Shown: positions 51,011 to 59,286, numbered from the stretch's first letter. The stretch is 64,000 bases of DNA from CALUOB01 sp944322305 (GCA_963931605.1 OZ007031.1:1922001-1986000); one strand, 5' to 3'. Notes: generated by a model not told the origin, from the letters alone. A program made the numbers and translations.

Positions 51011-51038
51011 TTGTACCGCCGGGCCGATTTGGTACAGT
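51011..51038 (+). promoter_or_regulatory. Promoter and palindrome before the SotB-like gene
   Basis: TTGTAC (51011-51016) and TACAGT (51033-51038) are spaced 16 bp. GTACC (51013-51017) and GGTAC (51031-51035) are inverse and overlap both elements, a plausible operator. The rest of the 358-bp gap after glycerate kinase has one GGCGAGAAG word (complement, 50800) and no gene. Confidence 0.6.
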
Positions 51039-51053
51039 ACGCGCGTGCGTTAG

Positions 51054-51080
51054 CGCCGGAGCATATGCCCCGGCGTTTTT
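51054..51080 (+). terminator. Hairpin with T-run at the very start of the SotB-like transcript
   Basis: CGCCGG (51054-51059) pairs with CCGGCG (51070-51075), with GCAT/ATGC pairing inside, and TTTTT follows. It begins only about ten bases after the predicted transcription start, so it would be a 5'-end hairpin or a very early attenuator. Confidence 0.65.
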
Positions 51081-51103
51081 CACGAGAGGAGCGTGGCCGG
51101 CAC

Positions 51104-52297
51104 ATGGCATCTGCAGCAAAGGCATCAACGGAAAAGACCGGCATGAGCCGGCGGGAGTTCCTGCCGCTCATCGGCTTGGCGTTCTCGGCGTTTATCTTCA
51201 ACACGTCGGAGTTCATGCCGGTGGGTCTGCTCACCGACATCGCCGGCTCGTTTGCGCTCACCGAGGCGCAGGCCGGTATGATGATCTCCATCTACGCGTG
51301 GGGCGTGATGATCCTCTCGGTCCCGCTCATGATCGTGGCTTCCCGGCTCGACTTCCGCCGGCTGCTCCTGGTGGTGCTCGCCGTCTTTCTCGCCGGTCAG
51401 ATCGGCTCGGCCGTAGCGCCCACGTTCCCGCTGCTCGTGGCGGCGCGCCTGCTCGTGGCCTGCGCGCACGCGGTTTTCTGGTCCATCGCCTCGCCTGCGG
51501 CAACCCGCGTGGCCGACCAGCGCCACAGCTCGCTGGCGCTCAGCATGATCGTGACGGGCTCGTCCATCGCCATGATCTTGGGCATGCCGCTCGGCCGCGT
51601 GATCGGCCTGGCGCTGGGCTGGCGCATGACCTTTGCCTGCGTGGCGGGCGCGGCGGCGCTTTCGCTGGTGTACCTGGGCGCCACCCTTCCCAAGATGGAG
51701 AAGGGCGAGCCCTTCAGCGTGCGCCAGTTGCCCGAGCTGCTGCGCAACCCGGCGCTTCTGGGCATGTACGGCGTGACGGTGCTCGTGGCGACCGGCTACT
51801 ACACGGGCTACAGCTACATCGAGCCCTTCCTCATGCAGGTGGGCGGCATGGACGCCGGCACGGTCACCGCGGCGCTGACGGTGTTCGGCTTTGCGGGCAT
51901 CGTCGGCAGCGTGCTGTTCTCGCGTCTGTACGACGGGCATCGCTTTGCGTTTGTGTGCGTCAGCGTGCTGGGTGTGGGTGTTGCGCTCATGGTCATGCAG
52001 ACGGCCTCCGTGGCGGCAGCGACCGTTTTTGCCGTGTGCGGCGTGTGGGGCATGTGCGCCACGGCCTTTAACGTGGCGTTCCAGTCCGAGGTTATTCGCA
52101 ACACACCGCCGGACGCCTCGGCGGTGGCCATGTCCATCTTCTCGGGATTGTTCAACCTGGGCATCGGCTGCGGCACCTGGTTCGGCGGCGTGGTAACCAC
52201 CACGGCCGGCATGCCGTTCGTGGGTTACGCGGGCGGCATCATTGCGCTTGTGGGCTTTGCCCTGTGCCTCACGGCGCTGCGACGCGCGTTCCGGTAA
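51104..52297 (+). CDS. MFS transporter, SotB/YdeA-like sugar efflux type
   Basis: The 397-residue protein has 12 membrane segments. Its start resembles SotB: EFLPLIGLAFSAFIFNTSEF, MPVGLLTDIAGSF and MMISIYAWGVMILSVPLM. The AAFNVAFQSEVI stretch lies in the second half. SotB-type carriers export sugars or related small molecules. The ATG follows GAGGAG at a longer than usual spacing of 11 bases. It sits behind its own promoter with an overlapping palindrome, upstream of the thiamine operon but separated by a terminator. Confidence 0.83.
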   Translation: MASAAKASTEKTGMSRREFLPLIGLAFSAFIFNTSEFMPVGLLTDIAGSFALTEAQAGMMISIYAWGVMILSVPLMIVASRLDFRRLLLVVLAVFLAGQIGSAVAPTFPLLVAARLLVACAHAVFWSIASPAATRVADQRHSSLALSMIVTGSSIAMILGMPLGRVIGLALGWRMTFACVAGAAALSLVYLGATLPKMEKGEPFSVRQLPELLRNPALLGMYGVTVLVATGYYTGYSYIEPFLMQVGGMDAGTVTAALTVFGFAGIVGSVLFSRLYDGHRFAFVCVSVLGVGVALMVMQTASVAAATVFAVCGVWGMCATAFNVAFQSEVIRNTPPDASAVAMSIFSGLFNLGIGCGTWFGGVVTTTAGMPFVGYAGGIIALVGFALCLTALRRAFR

Positions 52298-52345
52298 ACG
52301 GGCGCGGAATGTCGTGACGCACCCCGCAACACCTGAAATTGACCG

Positions 52346-52375
52346 TTGACGAACGCCGCCCGCAGGGGCACACTA
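52346..52375 (+). promoter_or_regulatory. Promoter upstream of the thiS leader
   Basis: TTGACG (52346-52351) and CACTAT (52370-52375) are spaced 18 bp. A second TTGACC at 52339 is an alternative -35. A start near 52382 would put a strong terminator about 70 bases downstream, before thiS. Confidence 0.55.
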
Positions 52376-52391
52376 TCGCATAGAGTACGCA

Positions 52392-52451
52392 GCGCGTACG
52401 AAGGGGCGCACCACCTCGGGTGCGAGTCTAACCCTTCGTGCGCGCTTTTTT
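52392..52451 (+). terminator. Two-tier terminator or attenuator in the thiS leader
   Basis: GCGCGTACGAAGGG (52392-52405) pairs over 14 positions with CCCTTCGTGCGCGC (52432-52445), and TTTTTT follows. Inside, CGCACC (52407-52412) pairs with GGTGCG (52419-52424). GTAC also repeats as GTAC-GCAGCGC-GTAC, giving an alternative small hairpin. No TPP riboswitch consensus is visible. Confidence 0.8.
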
Positions 52452-52512
52452 GTTAGCCATCGGCGTGCTCGCGCAAGGCGGATGCTCGATGCTCGGGCGA
52501 GGGGAGGTTCCC

Positions 52513-52710
52513 ATGGCACGGATCAACGGCAAGGACGATCCCGGGGCAAACGGCCGTACGGTCGCGCAGGTGCTCGAGGCGCTCGGTTTCGAGGGCGCTC
52601 GGGTTGCGTGCGAGCTCAACGGCGACATCGTGCCGCGCGCGGAGTTTGCCGAGCGCACGCTTTCGGCCGACGACGCGCTGGAGGTTGTGCGGTTCGTAGG
52701 CGGCGGTTGA
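52513..52710 (+). CDS. thiS: Sulfur carrier protein ThiS
   Basis: The 65-residue ubiquitin-like protein begins MARINGKDDPG and ends VRFVGGG with the C-terminal Gly-Gly that ThiF adenylates and that carries sulfur as a thiocarboxylate. The ATG follows GGGAGG. It is the first gene of thiS-thiF-thiG-thiH-thiE. It is preceded by a promoter and a strong leader terminator. Confidence 0.92.
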   Translation: MARINGKDDPGANGRTVAQVLEALGFEGARVACELNGDIVPRAEFAERTLSADDALEVVRFVGGG

Positions 52711-52797
52711 GCGCGGACGGCCCGCGCGACGCGCCGCAAGGGTGTGGCGCGCGGATCAGCGGTTCTCGGTAGGCAATGCGCAGAAAGGATCAAGGCA

Positions 52798-53463
52798 GTG
52801 GGCGAGCAGAGCAACGCGGCGGTCGAGAAGCACGGCGCCGACCCCCTCGCCGCGCGCATCGGCGCCGAGGCGCGCGAGCGCCTGCGGGCGGCGCGCGTGG
52901 GCGTGGCGGGTGCCGGTGGGCTCGGCTCCAACATCGCGGTGATGCTTGCGCGCAGCGGCGTGGGGCATCTCGTGATAGCGGACTTCGACGTGGTGGACGA
53001 GAGCAACCTCAACCGGCAGCACTACTTCCGCCGGCACCTCGGCCGTCCCAAGGTCGAGGCGCTGGCCGAGCAGCTGCGCGCCATCGACCCCGCGGTCTGC
53101 GTTGAGACGCACCGCACGCGCGTGACCGAGGCCAACGCCCGCGAGCTCTTCGCCGCGTGCCCCATCGTATGCGAGGCCTTCGACAACCCCGAGGCCAAGG
53201 CCCTGCTGGTAGAGCAGCTGCTTACCGACCCGGCAGGCCCGGTGGTTATCGCCGGCAACGGCATGGCGGGTACGGGGCCGGCTGCCGAGATCGCCACGCG
53301 GCGCGTGGGCCGGCGGCTCTACCTGTGCGGCGACGGCGTCTCGGACGTGGGGGGCGGCGCGGCTCTCTTTGCCCCGCGCGTGGCGCTGTGCGCTGCCCAG
53401 CAGGCGCTTCTCGCCGTCCGGCTGATCTTGGGCGAGGAGGGCATGGGGCAGGACGGCCGATAG
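52798..53463 (+). CDS. thiF: ThiS adenylyltransferase ThiF
   Basis: The 221-residue E1-like protein has the ATP-binding GAGGLGSN motif, DFDVVDESNLNRQHYF (adenylate site) and DNPEAKALLVE. It activates the ThiS C-terminus with ATP. I start at the GTG at 52798 because AGAAAGGATCAAGG precedes it; in-frame codons further upstream lack a ribosome site. The short length fits the ThiF family-2 type found in anaerobes. It lies 87 bp after thiS. Confidence 0.9.
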   Translation: MGEQSNAAVEKHGADPLAARIGAEARERLRAARVGVAGAGGLGSNIAVMLARSGVGHLVIADFDVVDESNLNRQHYFRRHLGRPKVEALAEQLRAIDPAVCVETHRTRVTEANARELFAACPIVCEAFDNPEAKALLVEQLLTDPAGPVVIAGNGMAGTGPAAEIATRRVGRRLYLCGDGVSDVGGGAALFAPRVALCAAQQALLAVRLILGEEGMGQDGR

Positions 53464-53498
53464 CGGCACCCAGGCAGACGGCGTCGCAGCGCTCCGCG

Positions 53499-53578
53499 CC
53501 ATTGGGGACGGGTGCGGATGGCACACGCCAGCGCACCTGCCATCCATACCCGTCCCCAATGGCAGGTGCGCTGGCGTG
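53499..53578. repeat. Two interleaved inverted repeats upstream of thiG
   Basis: Segment A (53499-53521, CCATTGGGGACGGGT ...) is inverse to A' (53540-53562) at 21 of 23 positions. Segment B (53524-53543, starting CACGCCAGCG) is exactly inverse to B' (53559-53578). The order is A-B-A'-B', so the two helices share bases and cannot both form fully. This is either an RNA switch or pseudoknot, or two abutting palindromic repeats. It lies in the 212-bp gap between thiF and thiG. Confidence 0.9.
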
Positions 53579-53675
53579 GCGCGCCTCCGTGCCCGTTCTT
53601 ATCGCAAGCAACACCACCGCGTCCGGCTTGCAGCCGCGGGCCGGGCGCGGCAACACCAACAGAGGAGGAAGCATC

Positions 53676-54455
53676 ATGGCGGCAAACGACACGTGGAAGC
53701 TGGGGAACAAGGAGTTCTCTTCGCGCTTCATCTTGGGTTCGGGCAAGTTTCGGCTGGATCTGGTGCGCGCGGCCGTTGAGGACGCCGGCGCCGAGATCGT
53801 GACGCTGGCCGTGCGTCGCGCCAACACCGGCCAGGAGGACAGCATCCTGGACGCCATCCCCAGCGGCGTGACCCTTTTGCCCAACACCTCGGGCGCCCGC
53901 ACCGCCGAGGAGGCCGTGCGCATCGCCCGGCTGGCGCGCGAGCTCGGCTGCGGCGACCTCGTCAAGGTCGAGGTCATCCGCGACACCAAGTACCTGCTGC
54001 CCGACAACGCCGAGACTGTCCGCGCCACCGAGCTTTTGGCCGCCGACGGCTTCACGGTGCTGCCCTACATGTATCCCGACCTCAACGTGGCGCGCGACCT
54101 GGTGAGCGCCGGCGCCGCCGCGGTGATGCCGCTTGGCGCGCCCATCGGCTCCAACAAAGGGCTCGTCACGCGCGACTTCATCCGCATCCTCATCGAGGAG
54201 ATCGACCTGCCGGTCATCGTCGACGCGGGCATCGGTCGCCCGTCGCAGGCGTGCGAGGCCATGGAGATGGGGGCCGCCGCGGTGATGGCCAACACGGCCG
54301 TGGCCACCGCCGGCGACATCCGGCTCATGGCGCGCGCGTTCGGCCAAGCGGTCGAGGCCGGGCGCGCCGCGTACCTGGCGGGTCTGGGTCGCGTGCTCGA
54401 GACCGGCGAGGCGTCCTCGCCCTTGACCGGCTTCTTGGAAGAGGAGGGTCGCTAA
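53676..54455 (+). CDS. thiG: Thiazole synthase ThiG
   Basis: The 259-residue TIM-barrel protein has FSSRFILGSGKF, AVRRANTG, LPNTSGARTAEEAV, LVKVEVIRDTKYLLPDN (with the Schiff-base Lys) and VDAGIGRPSQACEAMEMGA. It joins deoxyxylulose phosphate, ThiS thiocarboxylate sulfur and dehydroglycine into the thiazole phosphate. The ATG follows GAGGAGG. thiH starts three bases after its stop. Confidence 0.95.
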   Translation: MAANDTWKLGNKEFSSRFILGSGKFRLDLVRAAVEDAGAEIVTLAVRRANTGQEDSILDAIPSGVTLLPNTSGARTAEEAVRIARLARELGCGDLVKVEVIRDTKYLLPDNAETVRATELLAADGFTVLPYMYPDLNVARDLVSAGAAAVMPLGAPIGSNKGLVTRDFIRILIEEIDLPVIVDAGIGRPSQACEAMEMGAAAVMANTAVATAGDIRLMARAFGQAVEAGRAAYLAGLGRVLETGEASSPLTGFLEEEGR

Positions 54456-54457
54456 CC

Positions 54458-55807
54458 ATGGCAGAGCCTACGCAGACAGAGCCCCTGCAGGCCGAGAAGC
54501 GCCCTGCGGCCGCGTGTGCGGCGCCGGCGGACGTTGCCGCCGCCCTGCGTGCCGGCACCGTCACCACCGCCGACTTGCCGCGCGAGCCCGTGGGCACGCG
54601 CGCGTATCGGCTGACGGAGCTTGCGCCGGAGGCGCTCGACGCCGCTATCCACACCGACCGCGCGCTCGACCCGCTCACGTTCCTGCCCGACATGGACGAC
54701 CTCGGCGGGGGCATGTTCGACCGCGTGCTCGACGCGGCGGAGGCCTACGACCCCGACGCGGTGACGGCAGCGGACGTGCGCCGCGTGCTGGCCGCCGACA
54801 CGGTGGGGCCGGAGGACTTCGGCGTGCTTCTCGCCCCGGCGGCCGCGCCGTTTTTGGAGCAGATGGCCGAGCGCGCCCAGCGCGAGCGCGTGCGGTGGTT
54901 CGGCACCAACGTGCAGTTCTTCACGCCCCTCTACCTCGCCAACTACTGCGAGAACCGCTGCGTGTACTGCGGCTTCAACTGCGAGAGCGGCATCCGCCGC
55001 GCGCAGCTTGACGAGAGCGAGATCATAGCCGAGCTCGACGCCATCGCCGCCACGGGGCAGGAGGAGATCCTGCTGCTCACGGGCGAGGATCCGGTCCGCA
55101 GCAGCGTGGACTACATCGCGCGTGCCTGCGAGCTGGCCGCCGAGCGCTTCCGCACGGTGGGCGTGGAGATCTACCCGGCCAACGTGGCCGACTACGCGCG
55201 CCTGCGCGCCGCCGGCGTTGACTACGTGACCGTGTTCCAGGAGACGTACGACCCCGCGCGCTACGGCAAGCTGCACCTGCGCGGCCGCAAGCGCATCATG
55301 CCGTACCGCTTCGAGGCGCAGGAGCGCGCCCTGCGCGGCGGCATGCGCGGCGTGGCCTTCGCGCCGCTGCTGGGGCTGGCCGACTTCCGCCGCGACGCGC
55401 TTGCCTGCGGCCTGCACGCGTGGGAGATCCAGCGCGCGTACCCGGCGGCCGAGATCAGCTTCTCGTGCCCGCGCATGCGCCCGGCGGCCGGCGCGGTGAC
55501 GCCCGGCGGCCCGCACGTGAGCGAGGCGCAGCTTCTGCAGGTTGTTTGCGCGTACCGCATCTTCATGCCCTTTGCGGGCCTCACGGTGTCCTCGCGCGAG
55601 AGCGCGCGCTTCCGCGACCACGTGGCCACCATCACGGCCACCAAGGTTTCGGCCGGCGTGTCCACCGGCGTGGGCGAGCACACGCACCAAGCCGACGAGG
55701 GCGACGACCAGTTCGAGATCGCTGACACGCGCGACCTGCCCACCATGTGCGCCGCGATGCGCGAAATGGGTCTCGAGCCGGTGATGAACGACCACGTGCT
55801 GGTATAG
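54458..55807 (+). CDS. thiH: 2-iminoacetate synthase ThiH (radical SAM)
   Basis: The 449-residue protein has the radical-SAM cluster CxxxCxxC (Cys164, 168 and 171 in YCENRCVYCGF) and the ThiH-specific FFTPLYLANYC, LLTGEDPV, TVFQETYDPARY and SCPRMRPA. It cleaves tyrosine to give dehydroglycine for ThiG, the oxygen-independent route that suits an anaerobe. The N-terminal 60 residues are Ala-rich and include AEKRPAAACAAPADV. Coupled to thiG. Confidence 0.95.
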   Translation: MAEPTQTEPLQAEKRPAAACAAPADVAAALRAGTVTTADLPREPVGTRAYRLTELAPEALDAAIHTDRALDPLTFLPDMDDLGGGMFDRVLDAAEAYDPDAVTAADVRRVLAADTVGPEDFGVLLAPAAAPFLEQMAERAQRERVRWFGTNVQFFTPLYLANYCENRCVYCGFNCESGIRRAQLDESEIIAELDAIAATGQEEILLLTGEDPVRSSVDYIARACELAAERFRTVGVEIYPANVADYARLRAAGVDYVTVFQETYDPARYGKLHLRGRKRIMPYRFEAQERALRGGMRGVAFAPLLGLADFRRDALACGLHAWEIQRAYPAAEISFSCPRMRPAAGAVTPGGPHVSEAQLLQVVCAYRIFMPFAGLTVSSRESARFRDHVATITATKVSAGVSTGVGEHTHQADEGDDQFEIADTRDLPTMCAAMREMGLEPVMNDHVLV

Positions 55808-55862
55808 GCGGCGCGCGGCGGCTGCAAGCGGAGCGCCGGGGCGAGGAGCGAGGGAGAGGCGC

Positions 55863-56492
55863 ATGGCCGATAACTGCTGTGGGGACGTTTGCGTTGCAGG
55901 GAGCGCTGCGGGCGGTCCCGCATGCGCTGCCGCGCTCTTCTCGCCCGGGCGGTTTGCGCGCGTGGCGATAACCGACCGCCGCAGCTGCCCGCGCCCGCTG
56001 CCCGCGCAGGTTGAGCGCCTGGCAGGCAAGGTCGACGCGCTTATCCTGCGCGAGAAGGACCTGGACCCGACGGCGTACGAGCGCTTGGAGCGCGAGGTGC
56101 GCGCGGCATGCGAGCGCGCGGGCATCGTCTTTATCGCCCACAGCTTTGCTGAGCCGGCGCGGCGGGCGGGCGCGCGGAACCTGCATCTGCCGCTTCCCGT
56201 TTTGGAGCGTCTCGGCCGCCCGGAGGGTTTCGAGCTGGTGGGCACCAACGTGCACGAGGTCTCCGAGGTGCCCCGCGCCGAAGCGCTGGGCGCGGACTAC
56301 CTTGTTGCCAGCCCCGTCTTCGCGCCGTCGTGCAAGCCGCAGCCCGGGCGCGGCACGGCGTTTCTCTCCGAGGTTATCGCCCAGGCGCATGTGCCGGTGC
56401 TGGCGCTCGGCGGCATCACCGACGAAACCGAGCCCCTTGTGCGCGCCACCGCGGCCGCAGGCGCCTGCCGCATGTCCGACTGCATGCGCTGA
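55863..56492 (+). CDS. thiE: Thiamine phosphate synthase/TenI-like protein
   Basis: The 209-residue TIM-barrel protein has VAITDRRSCPRPL, DALILREKDL, GADYLVASPVFAPSCKPQPG and VLALGGIT, which fit ThiE/TenI. As last gene of the thi operon it either couples pyrimidine and thiazole phosphates (ThiE) or isomerises the thiazole (TenI); the sequence does not decide. The N-terminus is unusually Cys-rich (DNCCGDVC). The ATG follows GGGAGAGG. Confidence 0.78.
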   Translation: MADNCCGDVCVAGSAAGGPACAAALFSPGRFARVAITDRRSCPRPLPAQVERLAGKVDALILREKDLDPTAYERLEREVRAACERAGIVFIAHSFAEPARRAGARNLHLPLPVLERLGRPEGFELVGTNVHEVSEVPRAEALGADYLVASPVFAPSCKPQPGRGTAFLSEVIAQAHVPVLALGGITDETEPLVRATAAAGACRMSDCMR

Positions 56493-56560
56493 TGAGGCGG
56501 TCCGGACAGGACGGGCTCGTTCGCCCTAGCGGCTCACGGCGCAGACGTCCGCGCCGTTGC

Positions 56561-56716
56561 GCATGCATTGTGTATCAACCGCGTGGTTCCGCATGCACCG
56601 CGTGTCGGCTGGCGGCCATTATTGGCTTGCAGCTGATACAGAACGCATGCGGAACGCGCGGGCTGCTACAAAACGCATGCGGAACGCGCGGGCTGCTACA
56701 AAACGCATGCGGAACT
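56561..56716. repeat. Inverted 30-bp repeats with two identical tandem copies
   Basis: Two identical 30-bp units (56642-56671 and 56672-56701, each AACGCATGCGGAACGCGCGG plus GCTGCTACAA) are followed by a partial third. Upstream, 56561-56590 begins CGCATGCATTGTGTATCAAC and runs as the inverse of the same unit in diverged form, with another partial unit from 56591. The identity of the tandem copies suggests recent amplification. No gene is seen between thiE and trmL. Confidence 0.85.
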
Positions 56717-56781
56717 TCGTCCCACCATGCGCCAAATTAAGCACTGCGCCAAATAAAGCACCGCCTAAACTGGCGCATGCG

Positions 56782-57435
56782 TTACATGTTGGGGAAGCTG
56801 GCCTGCCGCAGGGCCTCGTAAAGCACCACGGCCGCGGCGTTGGAGAGGTTGAGCGCGCTGATGCGGTACTCTTCGGGGTCGATGAAGTTCCCGCAGATGT
56901 CCTGCCGCCGCAAAGGCGCATGGGCCTGCGCGCCCTCAGCCGTTGCGGTGTCCGACGCCCCGTTGGCTCCGCTGCCCTTCTCGCCCGCCAGCTGGTCGTT
57001 GTGCTGCGCCCAGACCGCGCGGTTGGCCAGCGAGGCCTCGTCCGGCAGCATGGGGATGCGCTCGCAGCTCTCTGCGTAGCGCGCCAGCAGCTCCTCGGGC
57101 AGCCCCGAGCTTTCTTTGCCCAGCACAAGAAAATCGCCGTCGCGGTACGTCGCCTCGGCGTACGTGCGGCGCGCCTTCTTGGTAAGCAGGTGCAGCCGCG
57201 GCTCGCTGCCGCGCGCAGCCAGCCCGTTGCGGGCCACGAAATCGTCCCAGCCACGGTACACGGCAACGTCCAGGTTCTCCCAATAGCCCAGCCCCGCGCG
57301 CCGCAGCGCACGTTCGTCAAGCGAGAAGCCCAGCGGCCCGATCAGGTGCAGGCGCGTGCCGGTGACCACGCAGGTGCGCCCGATGTTGCCCGTGTTGGCG
57401 GGAATCTCCGGCTCAAACAGCACGAGGTTGAACAT
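56782..57435 (-). CDS. trmL: tRNA (cytidine(34)-2'-O)-methyltransferase TrmL
   Basis: The 217-residue SPOUT methyltransferase has NTGNIGRTC, LVLGKESSGLPEELL and ALNLSNAAAVVLYEALRQ, the three knot motifs of TrmL. It methylates the wobble ribose of tRNA-Leu. I start at the ATG at 57435 after GGAG. Inside, between AQHNDQLA and DICGNFIDPEEY, is an in-frame insert of about 30 low-complexity residues (GEKGSGANGASDTATAEG) containing the GGCGAGAAG word (complement, 56977). TrmL of other bacteria lacks such an insert as far as I know. Confidence 0.9.
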   Translation of the reverse strand: MFNLVLFEPEIPANTGNIGRTCVVTGTRLHLIGPLGFSLDERALRRAGLGYWENLDVAVYRGWDDFVARNGLAARGSEPRLHLLTKKARRTYAEATYRDGDFLVLGKESSGLPEELLARYAESCERIPMLPDEASLANRAVWAQHNDQLAGEKGSGANGASDTATAEGAQAHAPLRRQDICGNFIDPEEYRISALNLSNAAAVVLYEALRQASFPNM

Positions 57436-57499
57436 GGGCGGCTCCAAACGGCGGCGGGCAGGGATGGCGGGCGGGGATGACGGGCGGGACGGCTCTGCG

Positions 57500-57772
57500 C
57501 TACGCGAACAGGGCGAGCAGGTTCGCGATGATCGCGAGCACCGGCGCGATGAGGCAAAGGCCCAGGCCCGTGATGGAGAGCACCATGCCGATGGTGATGG
57601 TCATGTCCTTGGTGTACTCGGAGCGGCGGGCGCGTTTGGCCACGACGATGCCGGCAATGCCTGCAACGATGCCGATGAGCTGCACCTCGATGGGAAGGAA
57701 GGAGAGCGCAACCGCCACTACGCCCAGGATCACCGACACAACGGCAAGCGGGATGTTCTTCTCTGACGACAT
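57500..57772 (-). CDS. Small membrane protein, DUF4190-like
   Basis: The 90-residue protein has two to three hydrophobic segments (IPLAVVSVILGVVAVALSFL, LIGIVAGIAGIVVA, and the C-terminal half) separated by a basic loop KRARRSEYTKDM. The pattern is that of small DUF4190-type membrane proteins of unknown role. The ATG follows GGAGCG. It is a single gene downstream of nothing obvious. Confidence 0.65.
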   Translation of the reverse strand: MSSEKNIPLAVVSVILGVVAVALSFLPIEVQLIGIVAGIAGIVVAKRARRSEYTKDMTITIGMVLSITGLGLCLIAPVLAIIANLLALFA

Positions 57773-58038
57773 GGGTCGCTCCAATCACAGCGGGCGGCTG
57801 CGGCCCGCCTTTGCGCGCAGACATAGGTGACCGCATTGTACGGTATGCGCTCAGGTGTCAACGCCGCGGTGCGCCACGCCGTCGCATTTTGGAATATGCG
57901 CGCGTTGTGCACAGCGCGTGGGGGGGGAAAGCGCGTGGCGTCGCTGTGCGCGCAGCTGCTATTCGTTGCTACCCTGTTAGTTTCATTACAAACGGGTAGA
58001 AGAGCACCACGGCACCAATTCAAACAGAGGTGATTGCC

Positions 58039-58626
58039 ATGACGGCATACCAGTCCCATCAAGACCTGTTCCAGGAATACCAAGAGCGCTGGAACAAAGA
58101 TTTCAAGGCCACCAAGATCTTCTTCATCGTGCTCGGGGTGCTCATGATCGCCGCCGGCGTTCTGACCTTCCTCTATCCGTTCAACCTGTACGCGGTGGTG
58201 CAGGCGTTTGTTGCCGCGGCGCTTATCGTCCACGGCATCTCGCAGATCGTCTCGTACGTGCGCGCGGTTGGCCTGTTCAAAGATCCCATGCTCGTGGTGA
58301 CCGGCATCCTCAACGTGCTGCTGGGCATCGTGCTCATCATGCTGCCGTCGCTGTTCACAGCCACCACGCTGTCGTTCATCATGGGCATCATCCTGATCGT
58401 GATCGGCGCCGAGCGCATCTCCAACGCCGGGCGCATGCGCTACTTCAACATGCCGGGCTCCGGCTTGGGCACGGTTTCGGGCGTGTGCAACATCATCCTG
58501 GGCATCCTGTTCCTGCTGGCCCCGATGTTTTCCAGCGTGGTGCTGAGCTTTATGGTCTCGGCGTACCTGGTGGTAATCGGCGTGACGGTGCTCATCGAGG
58601 CTGTGGGGATGAAGCGCATGGAGTAG
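58039..58626 (+). CDS. HdeD/DUF308 family membrane protein
   Basis: The 195-residue protein has six membrane segments in three helical hairpins (IFFIVLGVLMIAAGVLTFLY, LVVTGILNVLLGIVLIMLP, GVCNIILGILFLLAP), the internal repeat pattern of DUF308/HdeD. In enteric bacteria HdeD takes part in acid resistance; here the role is unknown. I use the ATG at 58039 after AGAGG rather than the GTG at 58030. Confidence 0.8.
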   Translation: MTAYQSHQDLFQEYQERWNKDFKATKIFFIVLGVLMIAAGVLTFLYPFNLYAVVQAFVAAALIVHGISQIVSYVRAVGLFKDPMLVVTGILNVLLGIVLIMLPSLFTATTLSFIMGIILIVIGAERISNAGRMRYFNMPGSGLGTVSGVCNIILGILFLLAPMFSSVVLSFMVSAYLVVIGVTVLIEAVGMKRME

Positions 58627-58845
58627 GCGCTCTCGACATAGCTTGAGCAAGCGGTTTGGCGCCGCGCGGCATCGCAGAGGTGCCGCGCGGCGCCGTTTGC
58701 TCACGGTAGCGTGCAGAGCCCGGTTGGTTGCGGGTCTGCCCTGACTGTTTCGCGTGTGATACGTACAGAATACAAGGGATGCATTTCATAGGTGTCTCGG
58801 TTATGATGTAAAAGGTAATACGCATCACCAAGGAGCGGAGGAGCT

Positions 58846-59148
58846 ATGGCAGCCAGAGGCCAAGGGTTTACCAGCAAGCGCGTGAAGATCTCGTCCCAGC
58901 TGCAGGTGCGCATCCCTGCCGAGCTGTACGATCGCTACGGCTTCGGCACGGAGGCCGAGTGCGTGCCCACCGAGACGGGTGTGGAGTTCCGCCCGCTTAA
59001 GACTGCGGTCGAGCAGAGCACCGACCTGCTCGAGCAGCTTGTTGCCGAGGGCTACACCGGGGACGACCTGATCGAGGAGTTCCGCAACCGCGCGCATGAG
59101 GAGATGGAGGGCCAGCCCGCAGACGGGGCTGCCGGCGAGGAGTACTAA
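58846..59148 (+). CDS. AbrB/MazE-like DNA-binding protein, orphan antitoxin
   Basis: The 100-residue protein has an N-terminal swapped-hairpin type region (KRVKISSQLQVRIPAELYDRYG, AECVPTETGVEFRPL) followed by an acidic helical tail (LLEQLVAEGYTGDDLIEEFR). This is the usual layout of a MazE-like antitoxin. No toxin gene follows; the next gene is a TetR regulator. The ATG follows GGAGGAG. Confidence 0.75.
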   Translation: MAARGQGFTSKRVKISSQLQVRIPAELYDRYGFGTEAECVPTETGVEFRPLKTAVEQSTDLLEQLVAEGYTGDDLIEEFRNRAHEEMEGQPADGAAGEEY

Positions 59149-59237
59149 GCGGCTGCCCGGCGTCCAGCTTGCTGGTTCGGCGCCGTGTGGTGATCGGCGC
59201 TCACCTGCGCTTGCGGGCGGGCGCCTTTTCTTTGCCT

Positions 59238-59260
59238 AAGATACATACCAATGGTATCTT
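59238..59260. promoter_or_regulatory. Palindromic operator before the TetR gene
   Basis: AAGATAC and GTATCTT are exact inverse ends (59238-59260), with ATACC-AAT-GGTAT nested inside (59245-59257). A similar site, ATACATACCAA ... ATGTATG, precedes the downstream MFS gene. It lies 26 bp before the TetR start. Confidence 0.75.
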
Positions 59261-59286
59261 TAACGTGACGCACAAAGGAGGCGGCT

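Noticed and set aside
52298..52512. TPP riboswitch upstream of thiS
   Set aside because: The CTGAGA and ACCTGATC-type consensus blocks are absent; only a two-tier terminator is visible.
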